Source: Mobiluncus porci (GTDB lineage Bacteria > Actinomycetota > Actinomycetes > Actinomycetales > Actinomycetaceae). Taken from it: 64,000 nt of DNA. The translations under genes were made by a program, and so were the position numbers. The notes below the pieces were generated by a model. That model saw nothing but the letters and a program-made list of their open reading frames with translations. It was not told the DNA's origin and did no database searches. The stretch spans positions 1-64,000 of the forward strand of contig NZ_VUMY01000014.1 of the NCBI RefSeq assembly GCF_009695935.1, read 5' to 3'. The stretch's first letter is position 1. Each line of letters opens with the position of its first letter. Below are positions 16,612 to 26,296 of the stretch, piece after piece.

Positions 16612-16908
16612 GCGACCAGCCGGCTATGCTCGACCCGCCGGATACGCTGGCGATTTTGAACACCTGTTGACAAGGTGGAGTTTGTATCAACACAACGATT
16701 GTATTGGTACAAACGTCAGCGAGTCTGGCAGTAGGTAGGACCTACATTGTTCCGTTGGGGAGGGGGGACCGGTCGGCTCGTTGGAGGGTGATTCAGTAAG
16801 TGCAGCGGTGTTAGCTCTTGAATTTGTAAAGGCGGATCGCGCCGAAAAGCTCAGCAAAACCGAAGCGCTCAATCTTGTGAAGAAAACCTGGCGCGGTTGA
16901 ACGTGTGG
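16612..16908. other. Intergenic gap with inverted repeat and possible ORF remnant
   Basis: The plus strand encodes an open stretch (about 16785-16900) ending LSKTEALNLVKKTWRG before a TGA, with no credible start codon or ribosome-binding site. It may be the tail of a decayed small gene. The right end abuts the PIN toxin gene, which is transcribed toward it. Confidence 0.3.
16680..16714. promoter_or_regulatory. Operator-like inverted repeat
   Basis: GTTTGTATCAA (16680-16690) and TTGGTACAAAC (16704-16714) are inverted copies with one mismatch and a 13-base spacer. Such spacing suits a dimeric repressor. No intact gene starts right after it. Confidence 0.4.
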
Positions 16909-17304
16909 CTACACCTCGATGACTTTGAGGGTGGAGACTTCAGCAATGGGGCTAAAGTCGGCGTCCTGGGTGAACAGAGGGAGATTGTTGGCCAGTGCGG
17001 TGGCGGCAATCCAGAGGTCGTTGACGTTGATGCGTCGACGTGACTCTCGGAGTTTTACCCGCAACTCCGCCCATAATTCCGCCACACGTCGATTCACTGG
17101 CAGCAGTTCCACATCTGCGAGAACTTGGAGGGTCCCCATGCGTCGCGCCCGCGTGTCCACGTCCAAGGCTGCCAAAACTCCGGCATAGAGCTCCGAATAG
17201 GTGATGGCGCTTACAAAAATTTCCTCGGGGAGGCGCTCTACATTGAGTGCGCGACCCGATTCGCTGGCGATAAAAACAGAGGTGTCCAACAGGCCGTGAG
17301 TCAT
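16909..17304 (-). CDS. PIN-domain ribonuclease toxin, VapC type
   Basis: PIN-fold toxins cut RNA with a metal-binding acidic cluster. The expected residues are visible: Asp7 in LLDTSVFI, Glu38 in ITYSELYAGV, Asp96 in NVNDLWIAATAL, and Asp114/Asp116 in FTQDADF. At 131 residues it is intact and of typical size. Its ATG shares one base with the stop of the upstream antitoxin gene (TGATG), so production is coupled to the antitoxin. No in-frame defects are seen, so the module looks functional. Confidence 0.88.
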   Translation of the reverse strand: MTHGLLDTSVFIASESGRALNVERLPEEIFVSAITYSELYAGVLAALDVDTRARRMGTLQVLADVELLPVNRRVAELWAELRVKLRESRRRINVNDLWIAATALANNLPLFTQDADFSPIAEVSTLKVIEV

Positions 17305-17567
17305 CAGTCGATACCGCCCAGCTCGTCGAGGTCCTGGTCAAATTCATCGAGTTGGGCACGCAAGCCCGAATCGGCGGGTTGGAATCGGCGCAGGAATTCG
17401 GCGCGTGTGAGGTAAGCTCGTCCGCTCGTGGGGATGGGTCCAAGCATTGCCACGGGATGCCCGTTTACCGTTACCGCGAGACTTTCCCCATTTTCGGCGC
17501 GTTTGAGCGACTCGGAGGTGTGGTTGCGCAGATCTCGAGAAGCCAAAACTGCGGGTGTAGCATTCAT
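17304..17567 (-). CDS. Phd/YefM-type antitoxin
   Basis: An 87-residue partner of the PIN toxin. The N-terminal half (VLASRDLRNHTSESLKRAENGESLAVTVNGHPVAML) fits the Phd/YefM DNA-binding fold; the C-terminal half is acidic and proline-poor, as expected for the toxin-neutralising tail. Phd/YefM antitoxins commonly pair with PIN toxins in actinobacteria and repress their own promoter. The ATG follows TACACT by six bases without a Shine-Dalgarno, suggesting a leaderless transcript. Confidence 0.85.
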   Translation of the reverse strand: MNATPAVLASRDLRNHTSESLKRAENGESLAVTVNGHPVAMLGPIPTSGRAYLTRAEFLRRFQPADSGLRAQLDEFDQDLDELGGID

Positions 17568-17579
17568 GTCACAAGTGTA
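17568..17579 (-). promoter_or_regulatory. -10 box of the antitoxin-toxin operon
   Basis: On the minus strand TACACT is followed by six bases and the antitoxin ATG. The short dyad AGTG-TAG-CACT overlaps this box and could be part of the autoregulatory operator. Confidence 0.45.
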
Positions 17580-17629
17580 GCACTAATGTGATAGTCTTGG
17601 TCGCTACACCACTCTGGGTCGCTACGCCG

Positions 17630-17775
17630 TGGGGTCAGACCCTTTCGGCTACATTCGCTTCGCTCATTACGCCGAAGAGGTCTGACCCGCCGGCTGCGCC
17701 TTGCACCACGAGGGCTGACCCGCTCCGAAGAGATCTGACCCGCTCCGAGGAGGGCTGACCCGCCGGCTACGCGAT
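17630..17775. repeat. GGGTCAGACC repeat, copy 4
   Basis: GGGTCAGACC with CGGC pairs with GCCG and GGTCTGACCC across a loop of about 20 bases. Two or three further truncated units (GATCTGACCCGCTCCG, GGGCTGACCCGC) follow in tandem up to the stop of the ABC permease gene. Confidence 0.7.
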
Positions 17776-19107
17776 GCGGACGCCCTTCGGGAGGCGCTTG
17801 ACCGGCACGCGAAGGCGCGCCCAAGCCAGCCAAATCGCGCTGGCGGCCAAGACCGCGTGGAAAATCATGCCCCAATACCACGACTGTCCCAGGAACTTAG
17901 AGTAATTAGCGCCGAAAACCTCGTTATCTAGCTGGGCGGCTTCACGAATTGGAACCAATTCTATTTTTCCGTCTGGCCCGACATAGCAGTCGTCATAGAC
18001 TGATAGTTGGGGCGGTTTCACGTCTTGAGCCCGGGCGAGGAATTCGGACCCGCTGGGAGATTCTAAACGCTGGCTGGCAATCCTGCCGGCTAAAAAACCG
18101 AGCATGGTATTTCCGCCAGGAACCCCGTATAGGGGGCCTTCTATAGAAGAATTGTGAGGTCCGGTGCCGATTGCGGCGTCGGAGAGAATCGCGACTGGCG
18201 AGCTTAGCAACAGCCACCAGGTGCGATTCGTGTGAGATAAGTATTTTTCGCTTTTTTCAACTTCGCACTTCCACCCAGGGTCTTTATTCAGCCCGGGATA
18301 GCGAGAGTCTTGATTGTAATCAGGATTAGACCACGGGTCGCTCGGCCCGTCATAGTTCATAGAGTGGAAATCAAATTCAACCCGTTCGGTCATCGCATTT
18401 GCGGTGAAGATGAAAGTGAGCGGCCCCCCAATCATGAGCAGTCCGACCAGGAGGTAAGTCGCCAAAACCGAGGCTACCGGACGGGAGTTTAGCGCGGAGG
18501 CCCCGATACCAATCGCACAAACGATAAACACTTCTGCGAGCATCACGGCTACGGCCTTGACAAACATGACCCACCCGAGTTGATTCGTCCCCACCAGAAT
18601 CGCGAGCGGCACGGCTCCAACAAGGACGAACACCGCTCCAGAAATCCAGGCTGCCAGGAGCTTCCCCCACAAAAGTGCGCTCGGGGTTATCGGCGTGGCC
18701 TGGAGAATCGCCAGATTCGCGGTCTCGCGGTCCCCGTTAATGGTTGTGGAGGCTAGCGCGGGGGCAATCGCTAGGGACACACCCAAGGTAAACAGCAGCA
18801 TTAACGCGAAACTCCACTGTTTCGCCTGGTATAGGGCGGTAGCCAAATCGGCGGGACTCATCCCGTTATGGCTCCCAAAGTTGGCGTAAACCGCCAACAT
18901 GCCAATCCACATGAGCGTCAGGAGAATAACCCACACGACCATCGCTGCAATCCACTTCTTTGAGCGCGCCCGCCCAAGCAGCTCAAGTTTCATCACGGTC
19001 TCAACGGCGTTAAATGCGCCGGGGAGCCGGTGGGGCGCGGGTTCTCTTGGCCCGGTGGATGAGGTGGTCTGATTCAACAAGGAGTCTTCAACCATGTTCC
19101 CGCTCAT
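17767..19107 (-). CDS. ABC transporter permease, ABC-2 type
   Basis: A 446-residue membrane protein with a cytoplasmic N-terminus, a first segment at about residues 52-76 (WIAAMVVWVILLTLMWIGML), a cluster of further segments between about 100 and 260, a large soluble loop, and a final segment near residue 420. The pattern LASTTINGDRETANLAILQATPI is typical of ABC-2 exporters that move drugs, lipids or polysaccharides. Its start overlaps the end of the ATPase gene by four bases (ATGA), so the two form one transporter. The substrate is unknown. Confidence 0.82.
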   Translation of the reverse strand: MSGNMVEDSLLNQTTSSTGPREPAPHRLPGAFNAVETVMKLELLGRARSKKWIAAMVVWVILLTLMWIGMLAVYANFGSHNGMSPADLATALYQAKQWSFALMLLFTLGVSLAIAPALASTTINGDRETANLAILQATPITPSALLWGKLLAAWISGAVFVLVGAVPLAILVGTNQLGWVMFVKAVAVMLAEVFIVCAIGIGASALNSRPVASVLATYLLVGLLMIGGPLTFIFTANAMTERVEFDFHSMNYDGPSDPWSNPDYNQDSRYPGLNKDPGWKCEVEKSEKYLSHTNRTWWLLLSSPVAILSDAAIGTGPHNSSIEGPLYGVPGGNTMLGFLAGRIASQRLESPSGSEFLARAQDVKPPQLSVYDDCYVGPDGKIELVPIREAAQLDNEVFGANYSKFLGQSWYWGMIFHAVLAASAIWLAWARLRVPVKRLPKGVRIA

Positions 19108-20039
19108 TTGCGTTCCCCCATATCGACTTGGAGATAAATCTCTTCGAGGCTGGGTTTGCCTGGCGCCGCCCCGAAACCACTCACCTTCACCCCAGCCGCG
19201 ACTATCCGCGCCAAAATATCGGCGGCCTCTTCGGGACCCGCGGCGTTGAACTCGTAATCGAGACAGCCCGCGGGGGTGAAAACGGTGAAATCTTCGGCCT
19301 CAATAAAAGCCCTAAACGCCGCCGAATCCAGCACCGAAAGGCGGTACCGCGACCCGACAGCTTGACCCTCGATGAGCTCAGACAAAGCAGAAGTGTCCAC
19401 CACCCGACCTGCTTTCACGAACACGGCATCATCAATGGTGCCCTCGAGTTCGCTCAAAACATGGGAGGAAATCAGAACCGCCACTCCGTCATCGGCTTGC
19501 TCACGCAACAACTCTCGCAACTCGATGCGAGAACGCGGATCCATTCCCGCGGCGGGTTCGTCAAGCAGCAGCACACGGGGGTGGTTCAGTAAGGTTCTCG
19601 CCACCCCGAGACGCTGTTTTTGGCCGCGGGACAACACGTGGGCGAAACGATCCGACATATCTTCGAGGTGTACCTGCTCCAACAGCTCGGCCGAACGCTG
19701 TTTTGCCGTCGCCTTGTCGAGCCCGTAAAGCTGCCCGAAATAAGTCATGATTTCCTCGACGCGTAACTCGCCCCAAGAACCGAAGGTATCGGGGAGCCAA
19801 CCAATCAGGGAGCGCGCTTCGCGGGCTTTAGTCCCAATGTCCAGCCCGGCCACGGAGACGGTGCCAGCATCTGGAGCCAGCATCCCTGAGAGCATCAGCA
19901 TCAAAGTGGTTTTGCCAGCGCCATTGGGTCCGATCAGGCCGGTGATGGTGCCGGGACGCAAATGAATATCGATGCCATCAACCGCTCGGAAAGCCCCAAA
20001 ATTTCGCACGAGTCCTTGCCCGCTTAATAATGCTTCCAT
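19104..20039 (-). CDS. ABC transporter ATP-binding protein
   Basis: The ATPase of the exporter. Walker A is GPNGAGKTT, the signature is LSRGQKQRLGVAR, and Walker B is RVLLLDEPAAGMD. The ATG at 20039 is used because it gives the usual start of this family (MEALLSGQGLVRNFGAF) and lies six bases after GATACT; the frame is open to 20138 without extra homology. The 311-residue protein has a C-terminal region after about residue 210 like that of other ABC-2 drug or lipid exporters. Confidence 0.88.
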   Translation of the reverse strand: MEALLSGQGLVRNFGAFRAVDGIDIHLRPGTITGLIGPNGAGKTTLMLMLSGMLAPDAGTVSVAGLDIGTKAREARSLIGWLPDTFGSWGELRVEEIMTYFGQLYGLDKATAKQRSAELLEQVHLEDMSDRFAHVLSRGQKQRLGVARTLLNHPRVLLLDEPAAGMDPRSRIELRELLREQADDGVAVLISSHVLSELEGTIDDAVFVKAGRVVDTSALSELIEGQAVGSRYRLSVLDSAAFRAFIEAEDFTVFTPAGCLDYEFNAAGPEEAADILARIVAAGVKVSGFGAAPGKPSLEEIYLQVDMGERK

Positions 20040-20051
20040 GTATTCAGTATC
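20040..20051 (-). promoter_or_regulatory. -10 box of the ABC transporter operon
   Basis: On the minus strand GATACT is followed by six bases and the ATG, with no good Shine-Dalgarno. This supports a leaderless start at 20039. Confidence 0.35.
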
Positions 20052-20383
20052 CCCTAAGCCGCTTTGCGAGTTTAGTGTCATGATACTGGATTTGTTGAGC
20101 AAACAGTGACGGCAGCCAAGTTTGTTGAATGGAATCATTTTAGGCCGTACCTATCGACAAACCGTGTATCTATGGGTATGCCCGCGAATGCTAAAATAAT
20201 TCTTGCGGAAATGACATGAATAAACCGTTTTCTGTTCCCGCGTTAGCGATTGAGGATCCGAACCTGGGTACAACCTGAAATCACAATGATTAAGGCTTTG
20301 TTGAATTATACTAGTAATGATTATCTATCTGGCAGAGATTTCTACACCAGGTAATCTGCTACTGCCGGAAAAGGGGGAGAAAT
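20052..20383. promoter_or_regulatory. Divergent upstream region of ABC exporter and chemoreceptor
   Basis: About 330 bases that are clearly more A/T-rich than their surroundings. TATACT at 20307-20312 is a plausible -10 box for the chemoreceptor gene, leaving a leader of about 65 bases before the GGGGGAG ribosome-binding site. No gene is seen. Confidence 0.35.
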
Positions 20384-22042
20384 ATGAGATTTTCTTCTAT
20401 GGTGAAGATGACCATGGCGGCGGTTATTGTCTTGGTCGTGCTGAGTCTAGCGGCTCAACTGAGCTCTATCATTGCCACTAACCAAGTCAGTCAAGCTCAA
20501 TCAGAAGCCGCGCAGCGCCAGACTGCTATCAATGCGCTTAAGACCGCGAATACTACCCTGACAGGCAATGCTCGGGTTTATGTGGTTTCCGGTTTGACTG
20601 AATCCTTGAGTAATTATTTCAATGAACTCTACGTGGTGAGAAATCGGGACTTTGGAGAGAAACTTATCAAGGAGCACGGCGGCACTAAGGAACAAAACGA
20701 TCTGGTGGCGGCGATGAAAGAAAGCGCCGAGGGAACCACCGAAATGGAAATCCACGCAATGGCTTTAGCAGCGCTCTCCCGCGGTGAAGATCGGGCACTA
20801 CTTCCCTTAGATTTGCAAAACTATGCTTTCACTGCGGAAGAACAGGCGATGACCCCAGAAGTGGCGGGCGCGGCGGCTAGAAATATTGTCTTCGGTCAAA
20901 CCTATATGAATGCAACGAAATCGGTGGAATCCCCCATAAATTCTTTGACCTTGGCAGAATCCAATACCGCCAGCGGCAACAACCAGATCGCGCGTGCTAC
21001 CACCATACAAAAAATCGCCGTCTTTGCCCTGATTGGTCTGTCATTCCTGTTGGCGGTGGAAGTAATTGTCTTCCTCATTATTGTGTTGCGGACGGTAAAT
21101 AGGCCTCTTTCCGGACACACCTTGGCTCTTCGCGAACACGACGCCTACGATCTTGGGTTCCGTCTGCGTGAAGATCGTGGGGTTCCGGAGATGCGCGAAC
21201 TGGCTCAGGCTCTGAATTCTCAAAACGCGCGGGTGGCGAGCCTGATTGACTCGGTCGGTAGCACTGCCGGTGACTTGAACGACAATGCTGGTTCGTTGAA
21301 TACCACCTCAACCGAACTCGATAAGACCGCCGAAGATACGCGTGAACGTGCGGCACAAGCGGCTAGGCAAGCCGGGGAGCTCGCTACCAACATGGATACT
21401 TTGAGCGCGGCCATGGAACAGATGCAGACAGCGATTCGCCAAATTTCCGAGTCCGCCACTTCAGCCTCCGAGGTGGCTCACGAGGCAGTAGAATCGGTGG
21501 CCTCCGCGACTAAGGTGATTGACACCTTGAGCGAGTCTTCTGCCGGCATTGGGGAAATCACCCAATCCATCACCTCCATTGCGGAACAGACCAATCTTTT
21601 GGCGTTGAATGCGACCATTGAAGCGGCCCGCGCGGGAGACGCTGGTAAAGGCTTTGCCGTTGTAGCCGGTGAAGTGAAGGATCTTGCCTCCCAAACGGGA
21701 CAAGCCACTGCGGATATCTCCGAGCGGGTGGCCTCCATTCAGGAGGACTCCGCTAAGGCCGCTGAAGCTGTGGCGCAAATCTCGGAGATTATCCAGCGGA
21801 TTAATGACTCTCAGGCAACCATAGCCTCGGCGGTGGAAGAACAAACCGCTACCACAAACGAGATGTTTGGGGTGGTGCGCGGGGCCGCGACCACGACCCA
21901 AGAAATCGTCGGCTCCATCGAGACTGTTTCTCAAACGGCGGAGAAATCTGCGCAAGCCTCCCGAGCCACCTTGGAGTCAAGTCAAGCAGTGGCGGCTTCT
22001 TCGGAGAGTCTTCACGAACTAGTCGGCAAGTACCATCAATAA
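20384..22042 (+). CDS. Methyl-accepting chemotaxis protein 1
   Basis: Transmembrane chemoreceptor of 552 residues. The first membrane segment is at about residues 8-30, an extracytoplasmic sensor region at 31-208, a second segment at about 209-235, then a HAMP linker and the coiled-coil signalling domain. The hairpin tip ([20 protein letters not shown]) that contacts CheA and CheW is at about 401-420. No C-terminal NWETF tether is present. The gene is followed after 19 bases by an amino-acid-type binding lipoprotein, which suggests sensing through that protein. No che or flagellar genes are in the window. Confidence 0.93.
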   Translation: MRFSSMVKMTMAAVIVLVVLSLAAQLSSIIATNQVSQAQSEAAQRQTAINALKTANTTLTGNARVYVVSGLTESLSNYFNELYVVRNRDFGEKLIKEHGGTKEQNDLVAAMKESAEGTTEMEIHAMALAALSRGEDRALLPLDLQNYAFTAEEQAMTPEVAGAAARNIVFGQTYMNATKSVESPINSLTLAESNTASGNNQIARATTIQKIAVFALIGLSFLLAVEVIVFLIIVLRTVNRPLSGHTLALREHDAYDLGFRLREDRGVPEMRELAQALNSQNARVASLIDSVGSTAGDLNDNAGSLNTTSTELDKTAEDTRERAAQAARQAGELATNMDTLSAAMEQMQTAIRQISESATSASEVAHEAVESVASATKVIDTLSESSAGIGEITQSITSIAEQTNLLALNATIEAARAGDAGKGFAVVAGEVKDLASQTGQATADISERVASIQEDSAKAAEAVAQISEIIQRINDSQATIASAVEEQTATTNEMFGVVRGAATTTQEIVGSIETVSQTAEKSAQASRATLESSQAVAASSESLHELVGKYHQ

Positions 22043-22061
22043 GTTAAGGGCGGTGTAAATC

Positions 22062-22997
22062 ATGAAGAAACTGGTCAACAATCCCTCGAACTCGAAGGCT
22101 TTCTTAAAGAAATCGAAACTGCTCTACCTGGGGCTAGCAACGTGTCTGGCGGTGTCACTAACGGCTTGCGGGGGAGGATCTAAGACTGGCACAGTGGTTT
22201 CCTATGACATTTCGAAGCTGAAAGCTGACCCCACCGTGGCGGCAATGGTTCCTGCCGAGAATAAGGACACGCTGAAGGTGGGAATGAATATTCCCTATAC
22301 TCCAGCGGAGTTCTTTGATGAAAACAACAAACCTGTAGGCTACGAGGTGGATGCTTTAAACGCTTTGGCGAGGGTCATGGGAGTGAAGCAACTGGAGATT
22401 ATACAAGAAGATGACTTTGATGCCCTCCTTCCCGAGGTTAATGCTGGAACCTACGATATGGTTGTGTCTGCTATGACCCTGACTAAAGAACGCATGAGGA
22501 GCACTAACATGGTTTCTTACGCGAACGCCGGTTATGTCTATGGAGCCAAAAGGGGTAATCCGAAACAATTCGACTACGCGAACCCCTGTGGCTTCAAGGT
22601 GGGAGCCCAGGCTGGCACCTCTCAAGCAGAAATGCTCCAGACCTCTAGCGATGCCTGCGTCACCGACGGTAAACAACCGCTGACGATTGTGACTGATGCG
22701 GATCAGGACAAACTGGTAGCACAGGTTGTCGATGGTAGCTTAGATGCTGTAATTGGGGAAAGCCCCATCATGAAATACGAGGAAGTGAACAACGAACAAT
22801 TCTCTACAGTAGGCGAGATTCTTGGGGTTGCTCCGCAAGGAGTGATCACTGCGAAAAACAACGAAGCGCTCGCTAAAGCGGTACAGGCCGGTCTGCAAAA
22901 GATGATGGATGACGGGACTTTGAAGGAAGTCTTCAAACCCTGGGGTCAAGACAGCATTGTCCTGAATTTCGCCACTTTGAACCCGCCTATCATGTGA
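22062..22997 (+). CDS. Extracellular solute-binding lipoprotein, family 3 (amino acid type)
   Basis: A 311-residue protein with a lipoprotein signal ending in LTAC (Cys36), then a family 3 periplasmic-binding fold: LKVGMNIPYTPAEFF, NKPVGYEVDALNALAR and AGTYDMVVSAMTLTKERM. The C-terminal part (VQAGLQKMMDDGTLKEVFKPWG) also fits polar-amino-acid binders. It has no permease or ATPase next to it. Its position 19 bases behind a chemoreceptor suggests either a shared role in sensing or delivery to an unlinked transporter. Confidence 0.88.
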   Translation: MKKLVNNPSNSKAFLKKSKLLYLGLATCLAVSLTACGGGSKTGTVVSYDISKLKADPTVAAMVPAENKDTLKVGMNIPYTPAEFFDENNKPVGYEVDALNALARVMGVKQLEIIQEDDFDALLPEVNAGTYDMVVSAMTLTKERMRSTNMVSYANAGYVYGAKRGNPKQFDYANPCGFKVGAQAGTSQAEMLQTSSDACVTDGKQPLTIVTDADQDKLVAQVVDGSLDAVIGESPIMKYEEVNNEQFSTVGEILGVAPQGVITAKNNEALAKAVQAGLQKMMDDGTLKEVFKPWGQDSIVLNFATLNPPIM

Positions 22998-23059
22998 ACG
23001 CTGAGGGCGTGTTTCACTGATCCACTTTTTGAGTAAGCCGTCCGCTGACAAGCGGATAT

Positions 23060-24643
23060 TTAGAGGATCCCGACGAAGGTTCCACAAAGAATCTTCGTGA
23101 TCATTGCGACCGGATACGCCATTGCGTAGCCGAGGGATACACGGGGATCATTATTGGTCTGGTCATTAGCGAAACCGAGAACCGCGGGCTGAGTTTGGGC
23201 TCCTCCCAAGAATCCGGCTAGTTTCGTTCCGCCCATCTTGGTCACGAAACGCATGGTAATAAAGAGAAGCAATCCGAATACGGTCGTGATGACAATGCCG
23301 AGAAGAAGGATCTTCCACCAGTCTCCTCCAGTGAAAGCGGTTTGGATGGAGCCTCCAGCATTAACTCCTGCTTGCGCTAAGAAGAGCAGCAGGCCGATTT
23401 CCCCGATAACCTGGCCGGTCGTGTAGGGCAAGGTGGTGACAAATGGTCCGATTCGTCCAATTCGTCCCATGATCAAACCCACAATGAGAATTCCTGCGGC
23501 GTAACCGACGCTGAAAGTCCCCCCAGCAGGGTTCGGAATTGGAATCTGGCCAACGAGGAACCCTAAGGTCATGCCAATCCCGAGAGCTACTGGATTTAGA
23601 GAAGTCAGACCGCGGGTGGAATCGCCAAGATATTTTGTGACTTCGGTTATGTTCGAGATGGGGGAAACTACCCGTAGACGGTCGCCAAGCTGTAAAACCA
23701 AATCGGGATACGCCACCATGTCCACGTCCCCGCGACGAACCCGCGATACGGTTGCTCCGAAACGATCTCCCATATTAAGCTCGGAGATGGTTTTACCCGC
23801 TTTAGAGACATCGGAAAGCGTAATGCGTCGGTAGTCAAGATAGGTACGATCAGTTTGCAAAGAGTGGGAAGAAGAATGACCGAGGTCGTTAATGATAGTC
23901 TGAACGGAAATGGCTTCCCCCACGATAGTCAAAAGATCCCCCTTGTTGAGAGTATCTGACATATTGGGTCGGGTGATGGGTCCGGTTTCGCCACGGCGTA
24001 GACGGGAAAAAGCCAGCTTCTCGTTAAACCGTTCGTAAATATCTCCCAGGCGTGGGCGGGAATCTGTTTCCACCCGAATGGTTTTTGACACTAATGGAGA
24101 GGGGGCATCTTTGTCGTTTTTCCCGCTCTTTAGAGCGAAGATGGAGAAAAGCAACATGCCAAGAACGCCGTAGAGATAGGAAATGGAATAGCCTACAGTA
24201 GCGGCGACCGAATCTCCTGATTTTTCTCCGACGGCTTCGAGCATAGGTGTGTTTGTGAGCGCTCCGGCCAGTGTGCCGCCGATTTGACTTATCGACATTC
24301 CAAGCAAGGAGCCTAACCCTACTGCCAGAGCGCTAACCGCTATATAAGCCGCTACTAGGACTAGAATTGATTTCCAGGCGGTTCGCATGGTGGCGAAGAA
24401 GCTAGTGCCGGAGCTGCAACCGATTGAAAAAGCGAACAGGGACAGTCCCAGCACGGCGATTTCTTTTGGGATAGAAAGCTCATATCCTTGGGATTTTCCC
24501 CAAGCTGAAATCGCGATTGCTAGGAAGAGCACAGCGGCGGCACCTAAAGAGACACCTTTAATTTTGATGTGGCCAATTGCCATCCCAATTCCGAGCAAAA
24601 CTACGAGAAGCACAACGGGCTGTACCGCAAAATATGCAAACAA
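23060..24643 (-). CDS. Transporter of the AspT/YidE/YbjL (aspartate-alanine exchanger) family
   Basis: Two groups of membrane segments flank a central soluble region (about residues 195-355) with two RCK_C/TrkA_C-like repeats (GRPNMSDTLNKGDLLTIVGE-type and RVRRGDVDMVAYPDLVLQLGDRLRVV-type). This is the AspT/YidE layout. AspT exchanges aspartate for alanine, but most members have unknown substrates. AGGAGG abuts an ATG at 24649 directly and lies six bases before the TTG at 24643, so the TTG is taken as the start. The total is about 527 residues. It is followed on the same strand side by ThrE-like gene territory, each with its own gap. Confidence 0.82.
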   Translation of the reverse strand: MFAYFAVQPVVLLVVLLGIGMAIGHIKIKGVSLGAAAVLFLAIAISAWGKSQGYELSIPKEIAVLGLSLFAFSIGCSSGTSFFATMRTAWKSILVLVAAYIAVSALAVGLGSLLGMSISQIGGTLAGALTNTPMLEAVGEKSGDSVAATVGYSISYLYGVLGMLLFSIFALKSGKNDKDAPSPLVSKTIRVETDSRPRLGDIYERFNEKLAFSRLRRGETGPITRPNMSDTLNKGDLLTIVGEAISVQTIINDLGHSSSHSLQTDRTYLDYRRITLSDVSKAGKTISELNMGDRFGATVSRVRRGDVDMVAYPDLVLQLGDRLRVVSPISNITEVTKYLGDSTRGLTSLNPVALGIGMTLGFLVGQIPIPNPAGGTFSVGYAAGILIVGLIMGRIGRIGPFVTTLPYTTGQVIGEIGLLLFLAQAGVNAGGSIQTAFTGGDWWKILLLGIVITTVFGLLLFITMRFVTKMGGTKLAGFLGGAQTQPAVLGFANDQTNNDPRVSLGYAMAYPVAMITKILCGTFVGIL

Positions 24644-24721
24644 AAGCATCCTCCTGTAACTCTGTTGTCCTCCTGAACCGGCGGCGATTTGCTGCCAAGA
24701 GTCACTAATAGTCTAGCGGTT

Positions 24722-26254
24722 TTATCGCATGGTGAAGTCAGACTCGTCATTGTCTTTCAAAGCAGGGTGAGTTTCTACCAAGTCTCGATTTTCCAGCCAG
24801 TTCCGGTCGGTGAGCATTCTGGCCGCGGACAGGCCAATTCCGATTGCGAGTATCACTACAGAGACCTCTATCAGGGAGGAAGTCGCTTTGGTAAAATCAC
24901 CTTGGTTCAAGTGAGTTAAAGCAGCGTAGAGTGGCACCCCAGGAATCATCAAGACAGCGGCGGGCACGGAAAGAGACACCCGGGAGTACGTGAAGTTTGA
25001 CAAACGAGACACTAAATCTGCTGCCAAACCAATTGCCAGAGCCTCTAGGCCGACAGCAAACTGCCAGTCCATGCCGTTTTCCACCAGCAGAAACCGAAGA
25101 GGGTTGAATACTGCGCAAATCAGACCCGCATAAAAACATAGTGGTCTGGTGGAATTAAACAGCATGGCGAAACCTGCAGAGGCGACGAAAGAACACAATG
25201 TGCGCATGAGGTAAAGCCATTTACCCTCCAGAGGAGGAACGTTTGGGGGATCTACTGTCCAGTTAAATGCCAGAGAAACCAGCCAAACCGCCGCACCAGC
25301 GGATATGACCAGCATTACGGTGTAAACCATCCTGGATATTCCCGCAGAGAGATCCATTCGCAGTAAATCCAGCATGGAAGTTATGAGAGGAAAACCCGGA
25401 ACCAGGAATAAAACTGCGGAAACGATTCCAGCGCGAAAACCGATGGTATCTCCGGAGATCCAAGGCGGCAAAGCGATAATTTCGTAACTATTCATGAATA
25501 GAAGTAAAAAGTGGTTTAGTGCTGTTGCGAGTCCTACGTAGACAGTGGCGCCAACGAATCCGGCTGCAAGCCAGACCCCGAAATGGTTCATCTGACGGTG
25601 CAGCATGACGCGGCGTAATAATTGACCAGAGGCTGCGGCGAAGCCGGCAATGAGACATTCGGCCAGACCTCCACGGTTGAGGAAACAGAAGCAAGCACAA
25701 GCGATTCCGGATGCTAATATATTTTCGAGGGATCCGTATTCAGGGGGATAGGCATCAATTCGATCCAGGATTCGATTTGCCTCTTGCGGTGTAGTCCCCG
25801 GTTCTAGGTTCTGCGTGAAAGAGCGTAGGCGGTCAAGTTTGGCGGCGTTAGTCCCAAAAATGCGTTGCTCAGAGATTTCGGTGCGGGAGAAAGGCCGAAG
25901 ATAGACTGTGGAACTGATTTCGCCAAAGGTTACTAAAACGTGATGCTCTTCAGCACCCATAGCGGCAGCAAGCCGAGCCATGGATACTTTAATCCGATAG
26001 GCCGAAGCGCCGCAGGTCTGTAAAACGTGGCCGAGCCTCATGAGGACTTTAGACTGCTCAGTGAGCTGGATCCGGACGCGCTCGTATTCCACCAGGCGTT
26101 CAGAGTCTAAACCTAGAATCGGGTCGGCAGTGTAGGGAGTGGGTGCGAATGCTTGGTCTTTTTCGTGAGGGAAAAGGACGTTCAGCGTGCCTTGGATTCT
26201 GCGATTTATGGAGTTGAAAGTCGTTTCAATGCTACGTAGTCGTCTAAACATCAT
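24722..26254 (-). CDS. Threonine/serine exporter family protein (ThrE-like)
   Basis: A soluble N-terminal part of about 170 residues is followed by about ten membrane segments in two blocks (about residues 180-340 and 360-495). This is the ThrE layout, first described as the threonine exporter of Corynebacterium glutamicum. Motifs such as FGEISSTVYLRP in the first part and PGFPLITSMLDLLRMDLSAGI in the membrane part fit the family. The ATG at 26254 gives 510 residues, with a GAGGG about ten bases upstream. It is divergent from ilvB. Export of threonine or serine is inferred from family. Confidence 0.82.
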   Translation of the reverse strand: MMFRRLRSIETTFNSINRRIQGTLNVLFPHEKDQAFAPTPYTADPILGLDSERLVEYERVRIQLTEQSKVLMRLGHVLQTCGASAYRIKVSMARLAAAMGAEEHHVLVTFGEISSTVYLRPFSRTEISEQRIFGTNAAKLDRLRSFTQNLEPGTTPQEANRILDRIDAYPPEYGSLENILASGIACACFCFLNRGGLAECLIAGFAAASGQLLRRVMLHRQMNHFGVWLAAGFVGATVYVGLATALNHFLLLFMNSYEIIALPPWISGDTIGFRAGIVSAVLFLVPGFPLITSMLDLLRMDLSAGISRMVYTVMLVISAGAAVWLVSLAFNWTVDPPNVPPLEGKWLYLMRTLCSFVASAGFAMLFNSTRPLCFYAGLICAVFNPLRFLLVENGMDWQFAVGLEALAIGLAADLVSRLSNFTYSRVSLSVPAAVLMIPGVPLYAALTHLNQGDFTKATSSLIEVSVVILAIGIGLSAARMLTDRNWLENRDLVETHPALKDNDESDFTMR

Positions 26255-26296
26255 GTAACTAGTTAACCCTCTTGGAGGGGTTTTAAATAAGGACTT

